Origin: Acidisphaera sp. L21
GTDB taxonomy: Bacteria; Pseudomonadota; Alphaproteobacteria; Acetobacterales; Acetobacteraceae
DNA: 64,000 nucleotides
Reading direction: 5' to 3'
NCBI RefSeq assembly: GCF_009765685.1
Contig: NZ_LMUY01000052.1
Coordinates: 1 to 64,000, forward strand
Program-made: the position numbers and the translations under genes
The notes under the pieces: generated by a model
Databases searched by the model: none
Told to the model about the DNA's origin: nothing
The model's input: only the letters and a program-made list of their open reading frames with translations
Shown: in pieces, positions 62,365 to 64,000 of the stretch
Numbering within the stretch: position 1 is the first letter of the stretch
How the letters are laid out: the number at the start of each line of letters is the position of its first letter

Positions 62365-64000
62365 ATGGGCCAGTCGTCCGCCTCGCCGATGCAGGTGCCG
62401 TTGCCCGGCGCAGCACGCCCATTGCTGGAGACATTCGCGACGAAGGAAGCCGGTTGCAGGTCGCGGCGCATCGCGTTGGTCATGTGCGTGCTGTTTCTGG
62501 TGCCGTCGCTTGCCATGCTGCCGGTCGTCGGCAACCCCATCCCGCCCGTCCCTGGATTTATGTCGCTGAACCAAAGCGCGCTGGTGCTTATCTACGGGCT
62601 GACCGCATGGCTGTTTCTGGCGCAATACCGACGTATTCGCTCCGTACCGCTGCTGGTGCTGGGGGCCGGTGGACTGTTCACCACCTTGATGGTGGCAGTG
62701 CAGTTGGTTTGCACCCCAAACTTGCTGACCAACGGGCTGCTGGTGGGCCGGGGGCCGGCGACGCTGACCTGGCTGTGGACCTTCTGGCACCTGGGGCCGC
62801 CGCTGTTCGCCCTACCGTATGCGATCATGGAGGGGGATGGCCGCGTTCGATACACCGCGCCCAAATGGGTCAGTCGCTCGCTCTGGGCAACGGTGGCAAT
62901 CGTGACGATCTGCAGTGCCGCCATCGCAGTGTTGGTGACCGAATACGTCGAATACCTGCCGAATTGCGTGGAGGCCGATGGCGGCTACCGCGCGCTCACC
63001 ACCTCCGGCGTTGGCCCGGCTCTGCTGTTCTTGAACGTAGCGGCGCTGGTGGTGCTGTGCTGGACCACGCGGCTGCGCAGTATGTTGCAGCTGTGGCTCG
63101 CCGTGTCGCTGTTCCTGCTGGTGCTCGACAACGTCATCACCGACGCGGCCGCGATGCGCGCCACGGTCGGCTGGTTCGCCGGCCGGATGGAGGCGCTGGT
63201 CGCCGCCCTGGTGATGCTGGGCGTGTATTTGCGGGAAATCGACTTCCTACACCACCAGGCCGAGGAGACCGCGCTGGAGCGCGAACAAGCCCGGGCCGAA
63301 GCGCAATCGGCGCGGGAGAACCTGGAGATTGCCCTGGACGCGAGCGAGATGGGCGATTGGGAGCTGGACATTGCCTCCGACACATCACGGCGCACGCTGC
63401 GGCACGATCGCATCTTCGGCTACGCGGACTTGCAGCCGATTTGGGGCATCGCGCACTTCATGTCGCACGTGCATCCAGCCGACCGCAACGCCGCCGGCGA
63501 CGCGATCGAGGCGGCATTTCGCGATGGCCGGCTGGAGCTGGAATGCCGCATCCGCCGGGCAGATGACGCGATCCGCTGGGTCGCGCTGTGGGGCCGCACA
63601 TCATACGACGCGGAGGGCCGGCCCGTCTCGTTCGCGGGGTGTCTGATGGACACCACCAAGCGTCGCGAAACGGAGGAGCGACTGCGATTGGTCGAGCGGA
63701 TGGAGGCGATCGGGCAACTGAGCGGCGGCATTGCGCACGACTTCAATAATTTGCTGACGGTCATTCTGGGCAGCCTGGACCTGATCGTTCGGCGGCCAGA
63801 CGACGCGGCGCGGGTGGAGCGGCTGGCCCGCAGCGCCTTCATCGCCGGGCGCCGGGGCACGGAGCTGACGGAAAAACTGCTCTCCTTTTCTCGTCGGCAG
63901 GTGTTGCAGACCGAGACGCTGAACCCCAACCGCCTGGTGGGCGAATTCCTGCCGCTGATGCAGCGCGGCGTGGGGGAGACGATCCAGATCCAGCTCGACC
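62365..64000 (+). CDS. MASE4-PAS hybrid-type sensor histidine kinase, 5' part
   Basis: At least 545 codons, open at the window end. About seven to eight membrane helices (residues 40-290) resemble the MASE4 sensory module (F-W-H-L-G-P-P-L-F in the middle). A coiled-coil linker (EETALEREQARAEAQSAREN) is followed by one PAS domain (about 325-430) and HisKA, with phospho-acceptor His458 in SGGIAHDFNNLL. The ATPase domain and any receiver lie outside. GGGAG precedes ATG 62365; an ATG six codons earlier is possible. It is divergent from ahpC. Confidence 0.88.
   Translation, partial: MGQSSASPMQVPLPGAARPLLETFATKEAGCRSRRIALVMCVLFLVPSLAMLPVVGNPIPPVPGFMSLNQSALVLIYGLTAWLFLAQYRRIRSVPLLVLGAGGLFTTLMVAVQLVCTPNLLTNGLLVGRGPATLTWLWTFWHLGPPLFALPYAIMEGDGRVRYTAPKWVSRSLWATVAIVTICSAAIAVLVTEYVEYLPNCVEADGGYRALTTSGVGPALLFLNVAALVVLCWTTRLRSMLQLWLAVSLFLLVLDNVITDAAAMRATVGWFAGRMEALVAALVMLGVYLREIDFLHHQAEETALEREQARAEAQSARENLEIALDASEMGDWELDIASDTSRRTLRHDRIFGYADLQPIWGIAHFMSHVHPADRNAAGDAIEAAFRDGRLELECRIRRADDAIRWVALWGRTSYDAEGRPVSFAGCLMDTTKRRETEERLRLVERMEAIGQLSGGIAHDFNNLLTVILGSLDLIVRRPDDAARVERLARSAFIAGRRGTELTEKLLSFSRRQVLQTETLNPNRLVGEFLPLMQRGVGETIQIQLD

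Noticed and set aside
62292-63566. 424-codon plus-strand frame overlapping the sensor kinase
   Set aside because: Arg/Gly/Ala-rich shadow; the +1-shifted frame from 62365 has membrane helices, PAS and a HisKA motif.
1-64000. CRISPR arrays, rRNA genes, insertion sequences, known riboswitches
   Set aside because: No direct repeats with regular spacing, no rRNA signature, no transposase frame and no recognised riboswitch core were seen on either strand.

Overview
The window reads as a GC-rich chromosomal segment of an alphaproteobacterium. It is probably a member of the Rhodospirillales, most likely Acetobacteraceae. That placement rests on gene content and protein style (class I PHA synthase, an HU protein with a long Ala/Lys/Pro tail, a urtABCDE block feeding ureDABCEFG, MntR/MntH, a MASE4 sensor kinase, and many fused ABC ATPases) and not on any marker gene. 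No phage, transposase, CRISPR array or rRNA was seen. One tRNA gene (Ser, anticodon CGA) is present. Coding density is high, no gene-free stretch exceeds about 300 bases, and many genes overlap by 4 bases (ATGA).

Layout. 1-6.2 kb: the edge of a lipoprotein gene, PHA synthase, an S9 peptidase, a DUF1028 protein, and two convergent basic nucleoid proteins (an H1-like Ala/Lys protein and a tailed HU) sharing one perfect hairpin. 6.2-13 kb: an unknown protein, then a peptide/nickel-type ABC operon (SBP, two permeases, fused ATPase) translationally coupled to a fatty-acid desaturase. 13-23.8 kb (minus strand): urea uptake and hydrolysis, urtABCDE - lipoprotein - ureDABCEFG, headed by a sigma-54 type promoter with NtrC-like sites. 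24-28 kb (minus): a hydantoinase/dihydropyrimidinase with a NitT/TauT-type ABC transporter. 28.1-30.6 kb (plus): formimidoylglutamate deiminase and a class V aminotransferase. 30.7-33.4 kb: a fasciclin protein, mntR and mntH with a recognisable MntR-type operator. 33.4-37 kb: tRNA-Ser, an LRR-protein kinase fusion and a group of small unknown genes, one of which seems to lack a normal start codon, plus an HpxZ/AtzH-like protein. 37.2-44 kb: PutA, a MaoC hydratase, a D-amino-acid dehydrogenase and a DHA2 MFS exporter. 44-49.2 kb: a small secreted protein, a divergent CinA, glutamine-dependent NAD synthetase and an MFS transporter. 49.2-54.2 kb: an RND pump and its adaptor, a tiny HMA metal-binding protein and a small lipoprotein. 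54.2-59 kb (minus): a branched-chain-amino-acid type ABC system (SBP, LivH, LivM, fused LivG-LivF). 59-64 kb: dienelactone hydrolase, CaiB/BaiF CoA transferase, AhpD, AhpC, and the start of a MASE4-PAS histidine kinase that runs off the window.

Taken together, much of the window serves nitrogen scavenging: uptake of peptides, urea, branched-chain amino acids or amides, and possibly hydantoins or pyrimidines, followed by urease, hydantoinase, HutF, PutA and a DadA-like dehydrogenase to release ammonium or glutamate. The sigma-54/NtrC-like signals in front of urtA suggest at least the urea part is under general nitrogen control. The rest covers carbon storage (PHA), nucleoid structure, manganese and peroxide homeostasis, NAD synthesis and drug efflux.
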